From contig OZ020489.1 in the NCBI GenBank assembly GCA_963971405.1, forward strand, positions 26,004,290 to 26,068,289: a stretch of 64,000 nt of DNA, written 5' to 3'. The DNA comes from Psococerastis gibbosa (taxonomy: Eukaryota; Arthropoda; Insecta; Psocodea; Psocidae). The translations under genes and the position numbers were made by a program. Position 1 is the stretch's first letter, and each line of letters begins with the position of its first letter. The notes under the pieces are model-generated. The model searched no databases, was not told the origin of the DNA, and was given only the letters and a program-made list of their open reading frames with translations. Below, piece after piece: positions 44,553 through 57,062 of the stretch.

Positions 44553-45039
44553 TTGACTGCCGTGCCGCCGATTATATTATATACGGTATCACTATTATAT
44601 TTATCTTTAGTCACTAAGGATTATAATAATAAATTTTCTCAACGCAGCGGAATTCGATACAAGTCACCAAAAAGGGAAATATGCTTAATTTGTCCATCAC
44701 CTTTTACTTTTTTTGCGAAAATGTTCGGTTTAGAGTAGGCCTACTATATTCCGAAGGCATACACCTCCACCCAGGTCCTATATATAGTTTTTGCAATAAT
44801 CACAGTGCACGTCAACTATTTATAAAATAAGGAATCAGTGTAAAACATCACCTTATCGCGGCTCTTCGTAGCAATAATATTTCAGGTGAGAAAATATACT
44901 GTAAGATTGGATTTCTTATAAATTCTTCATAAGTCCATTTTCATATATTTGCGGCGAGGAATCAATTAATACCGTCAAAACGAGTAGGCCATCTTTTTTT
45001 ATCTTACCTAATCGTTGGAGCCGAGTAGTTTTCCCACAA

Positions 45040-45330
45040 ATCACGGACAAACAGGTAGATGTTTCGTAAAAAACACTTTTTGTTTGTTCCTGGGATTACA
45101 AAACGTGTAAATCCTTTTGAAATCTCGGAATTGAACATTTTGACCAACAATGCTTCCCTTACACTAATGTATAAACAGGATAGCAATAATATAGAAAATC
45201 ATGGTTGCTATAAAATAAATACCATCCGCGGGATAGCCGAAACATTACAATTTCATCTTAAATCTCGAAATTTACATTTTCGAACATCACAAAGCTTTCA
45301 TATAGTGGACTTACTTTTAAATAAGAAAGC
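45040..45330 (-). repeat. two R1 5'-end fragments
   Basis: Minus-strand R1 starts are visible twice: ATTTCGTAAAAAAC-type sequence with CGTGTAAATCC, TTGAAATCTCGGAAT and TGTATAAACAGGATAGC, then AATCTCGAAATTTACA and CATCACAAAGCTTTCATA ending near AAGAAAGC. Confidence 0.5.
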
Positions 45331-45335
45331 AATAA

Positions 45336-45600
45336 GGCGGCCATTCCACCGGCGAATTTACTTGAAAAATTGACTTTGTCATTGACGTTTGTTTTGTTTT
45401 AAGGAGACTATTACATAGATACTTAACTTGTCTATTATAAATTAAGTTATAATATGGTAGAGACTTATTAATGATGTCTGCTGCCATATCATAACTTAAT
45501 TTATAATAGATAAGTTAAGTATCTACATAATAGTCTCCTCAAAACAAACGTCAATGACAAAGTCAATGTTTCAAGTAAATTCGCCGGTGGAATGGCCGCC
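45336..45600. mobile_element. palindromic PIF-like MITE, best-preserved copy
   Basis: A 265-bp hairpin with TAA on both sides (45333-45335 and 45601-45603). Ends GGCGGCCATTCCACCGGCGA and TCGCCGGTGGAATGGCCGCC. Arms contain AAGGAGACTATTACATAGAT and a core ATGGTAGAGACTTATTAATG / ATGTCTGCTGCCATAT. Confidence 0.85.
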
Positions 45601-45842
45601 TAAATAAACAGAGAATGCATCATTATGCGGTGTCGGTCGCCCTTTATTATATAATAATATCACCTATGATACAAATAAGAGCACTTTGTTGTGATATATT
45701 GGAACTATGTTGGTGCAAAACTTCAAACATTTCCTCAAAACAAGTTTGAAGGTGACGGGTGTTTATCACTAAAGCGGTGTCCATAACTAACGGACTAACT
45801 GACAATGTCAGTTAAATATAAATTTAATTTAATTTCAGGCTT

Positions 45843-45911
45843 CACGTGTAATCTTTTCTTATTTACGAATTTGCAAATATGTGCAAATTCGTAAATAAGA
45901 AAAGACACGTG
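45843..45911. repeat. short inverted repeat
   Basis: Arms of about 30 bp (CACGTGTAATCTTTTCTTAT on the left; the right complement CACGTGTCTTTTCTTATTTA lacks three bases) around a five- to seven-base loop. It may be a tiny foldback element; function unknown. Confidence 0.6.
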
Positions 45912-46500
45912 TTTTGTAAGCATATCATCAACTGCCATACCAGAGTTTCCCTTACCAAAACGTATATTATAAACATTCCATATATTTAAAATTTGAATAA
46001 AGAGCTAAATATTGCAATAAAAGTAAAAATATTCATTAGTCTTTGGTAACGTTGAATAAATTAGGCCTATGTTCAGAGTCTATCTATCCTTGCACTTGTG
46101 TACCCCTTCGAACGCCATCGGTGTGTACCAGGTACTATTATCGGAGGAGCATCTTGCAGCAGGTCTCATTATTAATACGGAGCTTCCGTTTACCTGTTCG
46201 TATCCGGTTGCTGTCACTGAACCTGCCACTTCTTATTGTCCTACGTCGGTGAACCAAGAAATTAACCACTTCAACGCCCCTTTCTGTTCAAAACCTGAGT
46301 AAAGTTGTGTTAAAAGACAATTGTAGAAGAACCTGAACCTCATTGGTGTACACTGTACAAGAACAAAGTTCACGGGAGTTTTTCATTCTAAGAACGACCG
46401 TTCAGAACTTAATAAAAAGATTTAACAGTGAGTAAGAGTTCTTGTTACCACACAATGCAAGTGAAACATCACCTATCTATTAAAATTGAGTTAGTCTAAA
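45912..46500. other. non-coding stretch
   Basis: Two overlapping plus-strand frames (46043-46302) are unassigned. Confidence 0.3.
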
Positions 46501-46509
46501 ACCGTTGAC

Positions 46510-47290
46510 GTAAATTCCCAAAATATCTGGGGGGGGGGGGGCTTTAGGACCCCAATACTTTGCTCCCCCGGAGAAAAAAAATTGAATAGGCCCAAATTAG
46601 GGAGGTTTTACGCACTTTGCAAGCAGTACAGTTGAGATTTTACCGAAGAATAAACCTACCACTGAGGGGGCCCGGGGGTCTCCCCGGAAGAAAAATTTGG
46701 AAAAAATATATCTGAAATATTGGGGTTTTAATCATTTTGAGTAATATATTTTTGTGAAAGGACTTGGTCATTATGTTGATTTTTTTTCATGATGTCTATC
46801 ATGTGAAATAAGCATAGCAAGAATTAATTTCTCTTTCGTTATTGTGAATACTATGCCTTTCGCCTTCATAACGTCTTTGTCACCAGAACTCCTGGGGGGG
46901 GGGGGCTACGGGTGCTTCTGGGGGGGGGGGGGCTTAGCCCAGGACCCCCTATTTGCGCCAATGTTTGCAAGCAGTACAAAATTGAGATATTACAACGGCA
47001 AATAAACCTACCATTGAGGGGGGCCCGGGGTTTCCCCCGTAGAAAAATTTGGAAAAAATAGCTCTGAAGTATTCGGGTTTTAAGCATTTTGAGTAATATA
47101 TTTTTATTGAAAGTACTTGGTCAATATGTTGATTTTTTTAATGTAAAATAAGCATACTAAGAATTAATTTCCCTTTCATTATTGCGGATACTGTGCTTTT
47201 AGCCTCCATAACGTCTTTGTCACCGGAAATCATGGGGGGGGGGGCTACGGGCGGACCTGAGCCCCCCAGGACCCCCCTATTTACGCCAAT
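46510..47290 (-). repeat. array of GGGCCCGGG-type repeat units
   Basis: At least two long units, each with a long G run, GGGGGGCCCGGGG(T/G)(T/C)T(T/C)CCCC, GAAAAATTTGGAAAAAATA, GGGTTTTAA(G/T)CATTTTGAGTA and GTCTTTGTCACC(A/G)GAA. Spacing is about 350 bp. The minus frames 46866-47087 and 47138-47368 are products of this array. Confidence 0.55.
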
Positions 47291-48017
47291 GTCTAAAACC
47301 GAAAAAATATATAAATTTTTATGAACTTGTAGACTAGGTAGTAGTCTAGTAGTATGAATGTGTCCCAATTCTATCGAAATTCATACATGAACTGACGGTT
47401 TGCCAAAAAATAGAATAACTGTATAGTGTATATAAATCATAAGTTACAGAATCCTACAAAAATTCCGGAAAGCAATATTAGTGGTGCGTCCGAGACATCT
47501 AGTTGCAACACTGCTCCATTTGCTATTGTAATTCTTAACCTATTGCTAGCGAGTTCTGTCAATTTTTACTTCATACCTCCTAACCTGGAAATATTATTGT
47601 ATATTGTTTCTTTGCTCTTATTTCAAAGAAACAGTCCATAAGGAGTTACACTTCAAAATTATTCCTCCGCATGTTGATATACGTATGTGAAATTGTGAAC
47701 ATGGTAAATGTAGGGTTATTGCAGCTTTCAAGCTCTCTGCAGAGAGTAGTAGGCTGTGGGCCTACTTGTACAATACTGCTGTATGTTATGGCATTTATTT
47801 GGTCCGCTGAATTTGGGGAGGTATATATTAATATAGTCTAGTTAATATATGTAGCTTAATACCCGAGGAATATTAATAATTTTTCTTTCTTCGCCACTTG
47901 TAGACAATGACATCAGGACCGTAATCGGGATTTGAATAACCCGGTATTATAATAATCCCATGCCGCCATGATCGGGCTGCTGGAGGAAATCCTGGAGTGG
48001 TCCCTAAAAGCAGTGCA
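47291..48017. other. non-coding stretch
   Basis: AT-rich. GGTATTATAATAATCCCATG with CCATGATCGGGCTGC at 47942-47985 is an end of the 39113-type MITE. No gene recognised. Confidence 0.35.
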
Positions 48018-48213
48018 TAGTGGTATAGTCCACGCAAATGAGAAAAGTATGTAAACTGTAAAAATATTCTTTGCACAATTTTTGCTATGCCTTGCATCCG
48101 ATGCAACAAGGTAACACAAAATGGTGCAAGAAATATTTTCACAGTGTTGCACAGGATCAAAACATTCCATGTCCATACGGCATACTTTTCTCATTTTGAG
48201 TGGACTATATGTA
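48018..48213. mobile_element. foldback element
   Basis: TAGTCCACGCAAATGAGAAA and AGTATG on the left pair with CATACTTTTCTCATTTTGAG and TGGACTAT on the right. The inner arms also match (AAATATTCTTTGCACAATTT versus TGGTGCAAGAAATATTT). The overlapping minus ORFs (47873-48230) arise from this palindrome. Confidence 0.6.
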
Positions 48214-48279
48214 CGAGCATCCTTTCCCACAACTGAAGTATATTACTGTTGGCAGTCATTGGACATAGGGCCCAGGAAT

Positions 48280-49630
48280 CAGTGGCGTAGCGAGGTCATT
48301 TTCTGGGGGGGGGCGGATGACGCTTTCGGCGCCCTTCCAGAACTTCTTATATACCAGAGACTTTTAGGAAACGTTAAAAACAATATGTGGAAGTTGGCAA
48401 AAACTTACATATAAGAGGACTTAAGTACCTAATTTTGTAAAATTAGGTACTCAAATATTTCATGGAAAATCAATTTTAGACCTGTCAAAAATATTAGGAC
48501 ACAGAAAAAATCTAAAGGAGCATTTCATCAAATAAATACTCTTGACGGCTGCACTATTGATTGATATTTCCCATGAAAATCAACCTTATACAAAAAACAC
48601 GCAGTGGGGGTACCAAGGGCGGGTCCAGTACAGATTTTCGGAGGGGGCCATTCCGGGAAAAGTGAGTGAGGCTACCAAACCAAATTAATTTGTAGCGATT
48701 GCGGAAATGGTGTGGTTGTTAGCGGAACTATAAACATTAATTTACAGTGCATTGCTTGATAAGCCCATGCACCTGATGCAGATAGGTAGCAATGGGGGGT
48801 CCGGGGGAAAAAATTGAAAAAATAGTGGGGTGTTACGTATTTCAATAAGAAGGAAGTATAGATCTTTTAAAGCTTAAGAAGGAACGCTTACCGTAAATGG
48901 TTATTCATATTACTGGAAACAGGGGGGCCCGGGGTCCCCCCCCCCCCCGGAAAATATAACTAATATAATATACATAATTAATTCAAAATAGTGGGGTTTT
49001 AAGATTTTTACATCAGTAAAATTTGTAATTTAAACATGGAAGACATATTATATTTATGTTACCATGGCCATCGTCCGTCCATTCGCTTTGTCTTTCTGAT
49101 CATCCTTTCAGTGGGGAATTCAAAATTCTTTGCTATTACGGTCGCCCTTGAAATTGAATCCTCGGCTAGGACTGTCCGCCTTCCCAAGAATAATATCGAA
49201 GCTTCAAGATGAGTATTTGCATTATCGATGGGCAATCCTGGTTTTTGGGGGGCATTCTGAACCATGTCCACCTCGCTTAGAAATTTTATTCTTTACAGCT
49301 CATAGTCCATCATCATTGATTAAATTTAAATAAACAAAACAATAAGTCAATTACAAACCAAACGTCAAAAACAAAACGTGCCATTATAATCAGTATAGTT
49401 GCCGCAGAATTGAATTTTACTGCAACGCCATAATTTTCCCGCGCCCACCAAAAAAGTTTGTATCATATTTCTTTCAATGTTGGACTAAAACAATTTTTTC
49501 GGCAAAAACTAATTATACTTTACTTTATTTGCTCAATAAATTGCTATATCTTTTTTCTTCCTCTCTTTTTGGCGCCCCTTCTTATCGGGCGCCTTCTTAG
49601 GCGGTCCCCCCCCACCTCGCTACGCCACTG
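48280..49630. mobile_element. 1.35-kb hAT element with transposase remnant
   Basis: TIRs CAGTGGCGTAGCGAGGT and ACCTCGCTACGCCACTG with perfect 8-bp duplications CCAGGAAT (48272-48279 and 49631-49638). A minus-strand frame at 49059-49271 ends RMIRKTKRM, which resembles the basic RKxKRM segment near the N-terminus of some hAT transposases; the rest is not recognisable. Internal G-rich units (48600-48960) belong to the GGGCCCGGG repeat family. A deletion derivative. Confidence 0.82.
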
Positions 49631-49638
49631 CCAGGAAT

Positions 49639-50302
49639 AACAGCCTAGAATGGCTGTCGACGGCCATGACTCAGCCTATTGTACCTAAAAATGTAAAGTA
49701 TTCCAATAAGAAATAAATCACCCTACCATGGCATACTGAATCCATGGAATAAAGGTAATCGAGAACTCTACCGATCCGAACAGCACTGTGATTACGACGT
49801 CTAATTCAACCCTCCCAACAGATACAGAATTGAAACAAAAAAGAAGGAAACCACAAGAAAATTACTAATTTTGTGGAATTATGTGGGAAATTATAGGTTG
49901 GGCACAGGCGGAGCATGCACTATGTTTTGCTTATGGAGGTGCCTGTGGGTACCTGGTCACGTCCAAATAACTCCGTGTGGTACACAGACCATCATCCATC
50001 TAAGTTCCTAATGTTCCTATTGCGTCTTTTAGGCTATCCTTATTTCCAAGCCGTCGCCGAGATTTCTTTGTAAATGCACCAGAATAAAGCCGCTGTTTTT
50101 CAGTCCAAAAATCAATTTTTATGATACACAGTAGGAAAGCACTTATCCAGGAGCATATTCTTGTGTGCAGCATGCTGCATGTTATCCCATGGCTGTTACC
50201 AGAGCAGCTTAGTTAAATCCACATAAAATGCTTAAAAATAAACTAATTTTTAAGAAAATGTCCCCCGTGGGTGACCCTCGGAGTCCCGGATACCACCTAC
50301 TA
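49639..50302. other. non-coding stretch
   Basis: No gene, RNA or repeat boundary recognised. Confidence 0.35.
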
Positions 50303-50484
50303 CATGGCCGTAGCCAAGGGGGGGTTCATGGGGGTTCAACACCCCCCCCCCCCCGAAATGAAATGGCTTCATACTAGATGGAATCGGATTTTGAGAGGAA
50401 AAATAAAAACCACTACCATGTAATACCCAATGAAATTTCTAACCCCCCCCCCCCCCCCCGAAAAAAATCCTGGCTACGGGCTTG
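50303..50484. mobile_element. hAT-type MITE, second copy of the 4552 family
   Basis: CATGGCCGTAGCCAAGG and CCTGGCTACGGGCTTG as ends, with octamers ACCTACTA (50295-50302) and ACCTACCA (50485-50492) matching at 7 of 8. Inverted relative to the 4552 copy, with the same internal C/G runs. Confidence 0.8.
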
Positions 50485-50519
50485 ACCTACCATGATTGTT
50501 TGGGATTGTTTACAGTTAA

Positions 50520-50913
50520 GAGGATATGCTGCGTAGAAAAATAGCACCCCAAAATTTGTTTTTTTATTGACTTTTTATTTTTTATTTAATTAGCAAAGCA
50601 AGTCATTAAAGATTTGGCTCATGGAAGTTGTAGAAGACTGCTTCATGCATCATGTAATAGGAAATATTAAATTTTTGGTACCTTTGTTCTTTCATAAATT
50701 CCAGAACGGACTAAAATTATGCGTATTCTGGGATTTTTGGAAGAACTACAAAACCAAAAAGTAAAAATACCCGATTATATGATGCACGAAGTAGTCTTCT
50801 ACAACTTCCATGCGCCAAATCTTTAACGACTTGCTTTGTTAATTAAATAAAAAATAAAAAATCCATAAAAACAACAAATTTTGGGGTGCTCATTTTCTAC
50901 GGAGCACGTCCTC
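50520..50913. mobile_element. foldback element with TTAA flanks, second copy
   Basis: Reverse-oriented copy of 29844-30230: GAGGATATGCTGCGTAG left, TACGGAGCACGTCCTC right, TTAA at 50516-50519 and 50914-50917. Shares TCATGGAAGTTGTAGAAGAC in the arms. Confidence 0.75.
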
Positions 50914-50917
50914 TTAA

Positions 50918-53844
50918 TAGTAAACTGTCACAGAATATCCTCTAGTTTTATATTTGAGTTCCCTTCAAAATCCCTTGTGTATTTGAGTTCCCAAATTCTT
51001 GGAAGGATTTTCCACCACCCTGATTGTGGAGGCTACCCTACAATAACATGCTATATTGTTTGCAATATAATATAGTATAACAGCTCTCATATACAATTTC
51101 CATTCAGGTCCACCCCCGAAATAAATCCTGGGTAGGTATGTCAGTGCTTGCTGCCCATGGGAATTTTACAACTCTGTGGCCACAGTTGTAACGATATGTC
51201 GCAACCCGACACAAACTCAGAAACTGCCAGTTTGGCTACAAATGGTTGTTTAGACTTCATTCCAATAAACCCTAAATATACTTTTACAGATTAATAGTTA
51301 ATTAGTCAAGTAAATATCTCGCAGGGAACAATTGTCCACCTGGCCAATCATTACCAACCGTAATGGACTCCTTATCTGGGGTAAAACGCTACTACCGGGT
51401 ATGTTACTGGCCACAGCATTCCAAAGAACCGAAGCGAGTGAATTCTTAGGCTGCATCCTTTCATATTGATTAATTACAATAGTATAAAGTAAAAGTCCCA
51501 GAGATAAATTATTGACCCCTAGTTATATATCGGCTGCCTATAGATTTTCCCTGTCGTAAGGCGAATTGGACAATTATAGTCTTGATTCTTTCTATAAGTT
51601 CAATAATATAAAATAAATAAATATAAATAAATAAGCGTTTATTTGCAAACAGACAAAGTCCAATAATATAATACAACACAATACTAAATTGAGTTCCATA
51701 TTTCGTAGACATTTATTTACATATATTTATTTTACATACGTATTAAGACATTTCGTAAAAAAACACTTTTGGGGTCCCGGGACCTCAGAACGTGTAAATC
51801 CATTGAAATCTCGAAATCTGAGATTTCGACCATCACAAGGGGAGGAATAAAATAGTAGTTTTTGCTTTCCTACTTGGCTGCTTATTTTAATATCTCACTC
51901 GTGTTAGGAAATTTTGAAATTGTTATATATGAATATATATATGAATATGAATTTACATGGACCATCCTATTGTAGGATCGATTTAATATTTTGGGAACTG
52001 TAGGATAGTGAAATGAGAACAATTAATTTCGTTAAAATAATTCGTCCGTAGCCTACATTAGTTTTTTTGCAGCTTTTCAAAAATTGTATATATACAAGTG
52101 GCTTGTGATATAGAGAAATGCAATTCTCTTTTATTTAGATATTGAAGAACTCGGATGAATTTCTCTAATAATGTGGGTGGGCTGGAATCTTGATAAATTT
52201 CTCATTTTCGATTTAGGTAGGTACCCAAAACTGGACGAAGAAAAATTGTATATCCAACAAACGAATGGGACGATTTGATTTTGACCGTTCAGGCGTCTAC
52301 CTGCAAGGCTTCCAATCCAACCATAAAGGGATCGAACACCTGCCTTATTCAGTGGAACCCAGGACCTGTTTTCGTTGTGTACCCCTCAGCGGCCTCAGCT
52401 TCATTTTATAGTTTATACCTGCCTGCCGGCCCTGCCCTACTCTGAACAATATACACCTACCCTACGGTCCCTACCCGGTGCCAGGAATTTCTCAAAAGAC
52501 TAGTTACCTTGAAGCCGAAACTGTAAAATTTGTTTTTGTTTCGCCTTTTTTTGTCGTGAAAACTGAGCGTTTGAATGGCAACCCTAGATATTTTTGTCTG
52601 GGTGCCTTTTGCTCCCGTAGAGTTGTTATGCTGTACATTCGACAACAATGAAACAATCTCACGTAGCCAGTGAGACCAGTGAGTTTTTTTTTTCTAGTGG
52701 AGACGAACTTTTTGCTATCTCAATAGGAATAGGTAGTAGGTACAGTCGCAAGTCGCAACGCGCAGTCACAGTCTGAGTCGCACAGATTTACATTTTACAA
52801 CCTACAAGGTTATTGAGAACACCGATCGATGCAGCAGGGTGCATGGTTGTCCATATTAATCTCTTATAATTAAATCCTTTGGTGGTGCGCATCCAGAATT
52901 TTTAGCAATAATAATAACAATGCGTATATTTATTTAAAAAAAAAAAAACATTACAAATTTTACTGAACCGGTGCCGCAAAGCCAAAAAGTCTCAGCAAGC
53001 TTCCAAAGCAGAATCACCATTCAATTATGCGTGTGTTTGCTACTGAATGTTTCTTTAATTTTTAGTAATTTAGTATTCAAATTGTTTGATACGGTAGTTG
53101 TCAGACATTTGTGGTGACATTTCGACCAAACTATGAAATCGGGAGGCATGTAAATAAATTGCGACACATTGATATACTGCGTACTTTCAACAATATTTTC
53201 CAATTTCCTTAAGAATGGATCAGAATATTTATTATATGCCTACAACAGAAATAAATGTTTCCAATAACGAAGGTATTTACAATAACAACTTAGCAATTAC
53301 CAATTTACAACACAGAAATATTTAACAATTAAAATTAAAAGTAATTAGGTAAGCGTTTATAAGCAATCGTCAATTCATGAAACCCCGTAAACAAATTTTA
53401 AACAGGTAGGCTGCAAAGGGGTGTTCGTTAATTGTTTTTAAAATTCTAGACAGTGGAGCCTTGGATAGTGAATCAGCCACATAAAGAGTTAAGGCATTAG
53501 TTTGCTCTTTTCATTGAATCAAATGCAGTTCGAAATGGTTATTCCAACATTTATCAGCTACCATGCATCATAAGTGTACAAGTCCATAGAATCTCCAGCA
53601 ATTTTAGTCATTATGTCATTAAATGAATTTTATCATAAAGGCTAAATGAAGCCTATGTAGCCCACCTTACTCATTAATTAGAATTACATTAATTGTACAC
53701 TCTTGATATAAAATATCGTTGTAAATATTTGAAATAATGTGCCTAATGATATATTTTCTTACATACAAAAGAGACTATTGCTATAGGGCCTATCACTAAT
53801 TTTCAAGTTCTATTTGTTAGTTTTTTCTTCCGGTCCTTGACAGG
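50918..53844. other. non-coding stretch with one R1 fragment
   Basis: 51745-51838 is a minus-strand R1 5' piece (ACATTTCGTAAAAAAACACT, GAACGTGTAAATCCATTGAA, TTTCGACCATCACAA). Other frames (50881-51075, 51509-51712, 52457-52648, 53021-53203) are short, AT-rich and unassigned. Confidence 0.4.
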
Positions 53845-53995
53845 TCATCTGACACATTCTTCGTTCGAGCTGGCTTTAATAATAACTAGGCACCCAGTTT
53901 CTTCAGGTTCTTGAAACAGCGTCACGTTCATCCGAGCTCTTCTATCAAAAAATTGTCTGAAGTCAAGCGAAACAGTTGAGAGCATTTTTGGAAGA
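53845..53995 (-). CDS. candidate terminal exon of an unknown gene
   Basis: Acceptor gcatttgccgcag at 53997-53996, with a T-rich stretch before it. One base then completes a codon, followed by 49 codons and TGA at 53847-53845. The peptide has a balanced, protein-like composition (LPKMLSTVSLDFRQFF, DRRARMNVTLFQEPEE, TGCLVIIKASSNEE). I do not recognise the family. The upstream frame at 54368-54577 could supply an earlier exon, but I cannot show a phase-consistent join. Treat as unproven. Confidence 0.3.
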
Positions 53996-54732
53996 CTGCG
54001 GCAAATGCAAGGTTTAAGTATCAGGTGAGGTTTTCTTGAAGTGCGACTAGGCACGCAGACAACAAAGGATGTTAGGTCTCTCTCGTGTACTTCACATAGT
54101 AGGTACTCGTTTTTTCCCTCGGTACCTACGCTCTCGATTTTAGGCGCGGTTCATGTTGTTTGGCTTTTGCTTTGTCCGAGTAGCTACAGAGTCAATGTCT
54201 TGCCCTATGTTCGGACACATAGGCAAGCTGACTTGCAGAGTTGCACGTGCCTTGCGTTCCCCTTCCCGGTTCCAGCTCTACTTTTAGTACTTTTAGTTTA
54301 CTTTCTTCTCGAAATTCAGTCGATGAGGCTCCATACTAAAGTCCACGACTGGATATATATGCGTATTTCATATGAATAATCTGATGTTAACGTTCACCAT
54401 AGACCAAGGGTATGAAGTCAAATGAACTACCTGTAGTAGGTACCTACATTGAGCTACTGCTGCATCATGTATTGTATGTGGGTATAAAGGGCTAAGGGCA
54501 GAGCAGTTGAGAAAACTGGGGACTGGGACTTTTTTAATTGTCTTCACTGCTTCATCAACGGAGTGAGGGGGATGCAAAACAAACGTTCTTTTAGCATTTT
54601 AGCTGACGTATTTCATTTATCATCATTTAAAAAACGCTAATATTTATGTAATATAATAATAGACGACCATTGTCCTGATGGTCCCTGAAGATAAAAAACG
54701 ATTTTCCACAATCAATTAGGGCTACTCATCCG
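53996..54732. other. non-coding or unresolved stretch
   Basis: Contains the plus frame 54041-54379, which includes a hydrophobic run, and the minus frame 54368-54577. Neither is recognisable. Confidence 0.3.
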
Positions 54733-56133
54733 CAGTGCCGGATTAACCCATGGGCACTTGGGGCACGCGCCCCCGCCCCCCCAGAAATGCCTAAAATTCC
54801 GGCCCCCCCAGAATGAGATATTTTTAGATTAAAATATAAAAAAATAGATATTAAAAGCTTTGAAATTGGCGGGAAATAGTGTTATTATTTATTTATTTTT
54901 GCAGCAATGCTGGTAGGTAGATTTATGAATTTTAGAGGAGGTTGCAACTTGCACCAGAGGCTGACGAAGCGACCTGCTATCGCCCCCCCCCCCTTGGAAG
55001 GCAGTTATATTCTTTTCCTCTAAAATCTAAGTATTACTGCACTCAAAATGCTTAAAACCCCACTATTTCGGCCCTATTTTTGAAATATTTTCTCCCGGGG
55101 GTGGCCCCCGGCCCCCCTGTTCCAAATTATAATAATTTCCTGTAATTTATAAACCTTATTCCTCGCAAAATGCGTAGAATCCCAATATTTCAGACCTATT
55201 TTTCAAAAACTTACCCGAACGAGAACTCCGGGCCCACTAGTTCACAATTATATTAATTCCCTGTGATACATAATATGTATTATATTATAAACCTTAAAAT
55301 TATTGCTTTCAAAATGTGTAAAATCTCAATATTTAAGCCTTATTTTTCAAAACATTTCACCCCCTTCATATCCTCCGAACCGAACTAAGGTCATTAATTT
55401 AAAAGCTGGATACGTCCATGAGAACGGCTTTCCCCATTTTATAAACTTTTATCGAAATGGGTGGAGGGGTGCCAAATTATACACCGCCCTCTTCGAAAAC
55501 CTATCGTTACGCCACTGACAAGTGCCCCCCCCCCCTTTTATGAAGTCTGGGACCAGAGGTGGACGCAACGACCGGCACTGCGGGCAATTGCGCCCCCCCC
55601 CCCCCCTTTGGACAGCAGTTATATTCTGTGTCTCTAAAATCTCTAAGTGTTACAACACTGAAAATGCGCAGAACCTCACTATTTCATCCCAATTATTCGA
55701 AACTTTTCTCTCGGGAGAGACCCCCAGACCCACCTTGTCCACAATTATATTGCTTCATTCTAATCTATAAGCCTTATTGCTCTAAAAGTGCGTAAAACTT
55801 CACCATTTCAGCCCTATTTTTCAAAAAAATTCTCGCGGGGGAGACCCCCGGGCCCCCCTTGTCCATAATTATAATGATTCTTTGTAATATGTAAGCTTTC
55901 TTGCTCTCTAAATGTGGAGAACCCCAATATTTCAGCCCTTGCCTCCTGAGCAACTTTTATGAAAATGGGCGCCAAATGATACCACACCTTTGAAAACCTA
56001 TTGCTAGGCCTACGCCACTGACAAGTACCTCCCCCTTTTATGAGATCTGGGACCGCCTCGTCCGCCTCTGGTTTGCACCCACGCCCCCCCCCCCCCCATA
56101 TCTTGTGCCCCCCCAGGGGTTAATCCGGCACTG
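54733..56133. mobile_element. 1.4-kb hAT-type element built of G/C-rich repeats
   Basis: TIRs CAGTGCCGGATTAACCC and GGGGTTAATCCGGCACTG. Octamers CTCATCCG (54725-54732) and CTCAACCG (56134-56141) match at 7 of 8. The interior is made of repeated units with AAAACCCCACTATTTC and GGGGG(A/T)G-type CCCCCGGGCCC strings, plus nested ends ACGCCACTGACAAGTGCCCC at 55509 and 56021. No transposase recognised. Confidence 0.75.
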
Positions 56134-56141
56134 CTCAACCG

Positions 56142-57062
56142 GAATATTCTACAAGTTTAAAATAACGTATACACTGGTTAGTCAGAAACAAGGGGTTTGT
56201 AACTCCCACGTCCTAAATTATGTTTCAGTTTCATCAGAAATCGGAATTCGCCACCAAAATAATATTGGAAACAAGTAGGTAAGCTTATTTGGCTCCAGTA
56301 TAGGGCTCTTTAAAACAAACCTACATAGTCTACACATTTCATTGCAAAAAATGGTTCAAGCTTCCATGGAAGAGGGAAGACCTATGTGATAATAATCTTT
56401 CCGCCATTTAAGGCTGGGATTCCAGAATGCCGGCAATCGCGCCTGAAGTCTGTAATTCTAGTTCACAAAAAAAACACCTACAATTTTCCAGCTTGGGAAA
56501 AGAAGAATGCCAACGAGTGTTACCAGCTTTATAAATTAATCAGAACGTTGGCGATCATTTTAAATTTATGTTTCTGTCCTTATCTGTAAATAAATAACAA
56601 ATCAGATCCATCAATGAAAAGGATAGTTAAGCAATATTAGAACCTCTTCCTCCAGTACTTTTTAATTATGAGCAACTACTACTAATTTTTTCGTTATCAA
56701 AATCTCCAGCGACTTCAAAACCCTTGTGAGGCCTCGGGCCTCCATGCTTTGGATCACTGAGGAACAGTTTATGCTTGGAGCCAACTCCTTGCCTGTGTTA
56801 TTTGAATTTTCTCATTATTTAACATAAAAATGAAACTAGTTCTTTTTATAATTCCTGAGCTTTACAGCTCGTGCTTATTAATGTGGCCGTTTGCTTAAAG
56901 AGCGGGCGGTTATGTTTGTGGTCTTCTTACACTGTGCTGGACAAGTCAAGGGCGGTCAAAGTCGAGATTCTCAGTTAAATGACTCCAGCAAGTTATAAAC
57001 GTTATTGCTGCGTTTGATTTTTATTTAACCTCGTATTATTCTATTATTGTGTTTCAATAGGC
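56142..57062. other. non-coding stretch
   Basis: The plus frame 56386-56589 is unassigned. An acceptor-like tttcaatag ends at 57060, just before the next frame. Confidence 0.3.

Noticed and set aside
46866..47368. Proline-rich minus-strand ORFs
   Set aside because: They translate homopolymer C/G tracts of a repeat array.
47873..48230. Overlapping minus-strand ORFs as a gene
   Set aside because: They lie across a foldback element whose palindrome creates open frames on both sides.
54041..54379. 112-codon plus ORF with a hydrophobic stretch as a membrane protein
   Set aside because: The hydrophobic run is Leu/Pro/Phe from T/C-rich DNA; there is no homology signature and no gene context.
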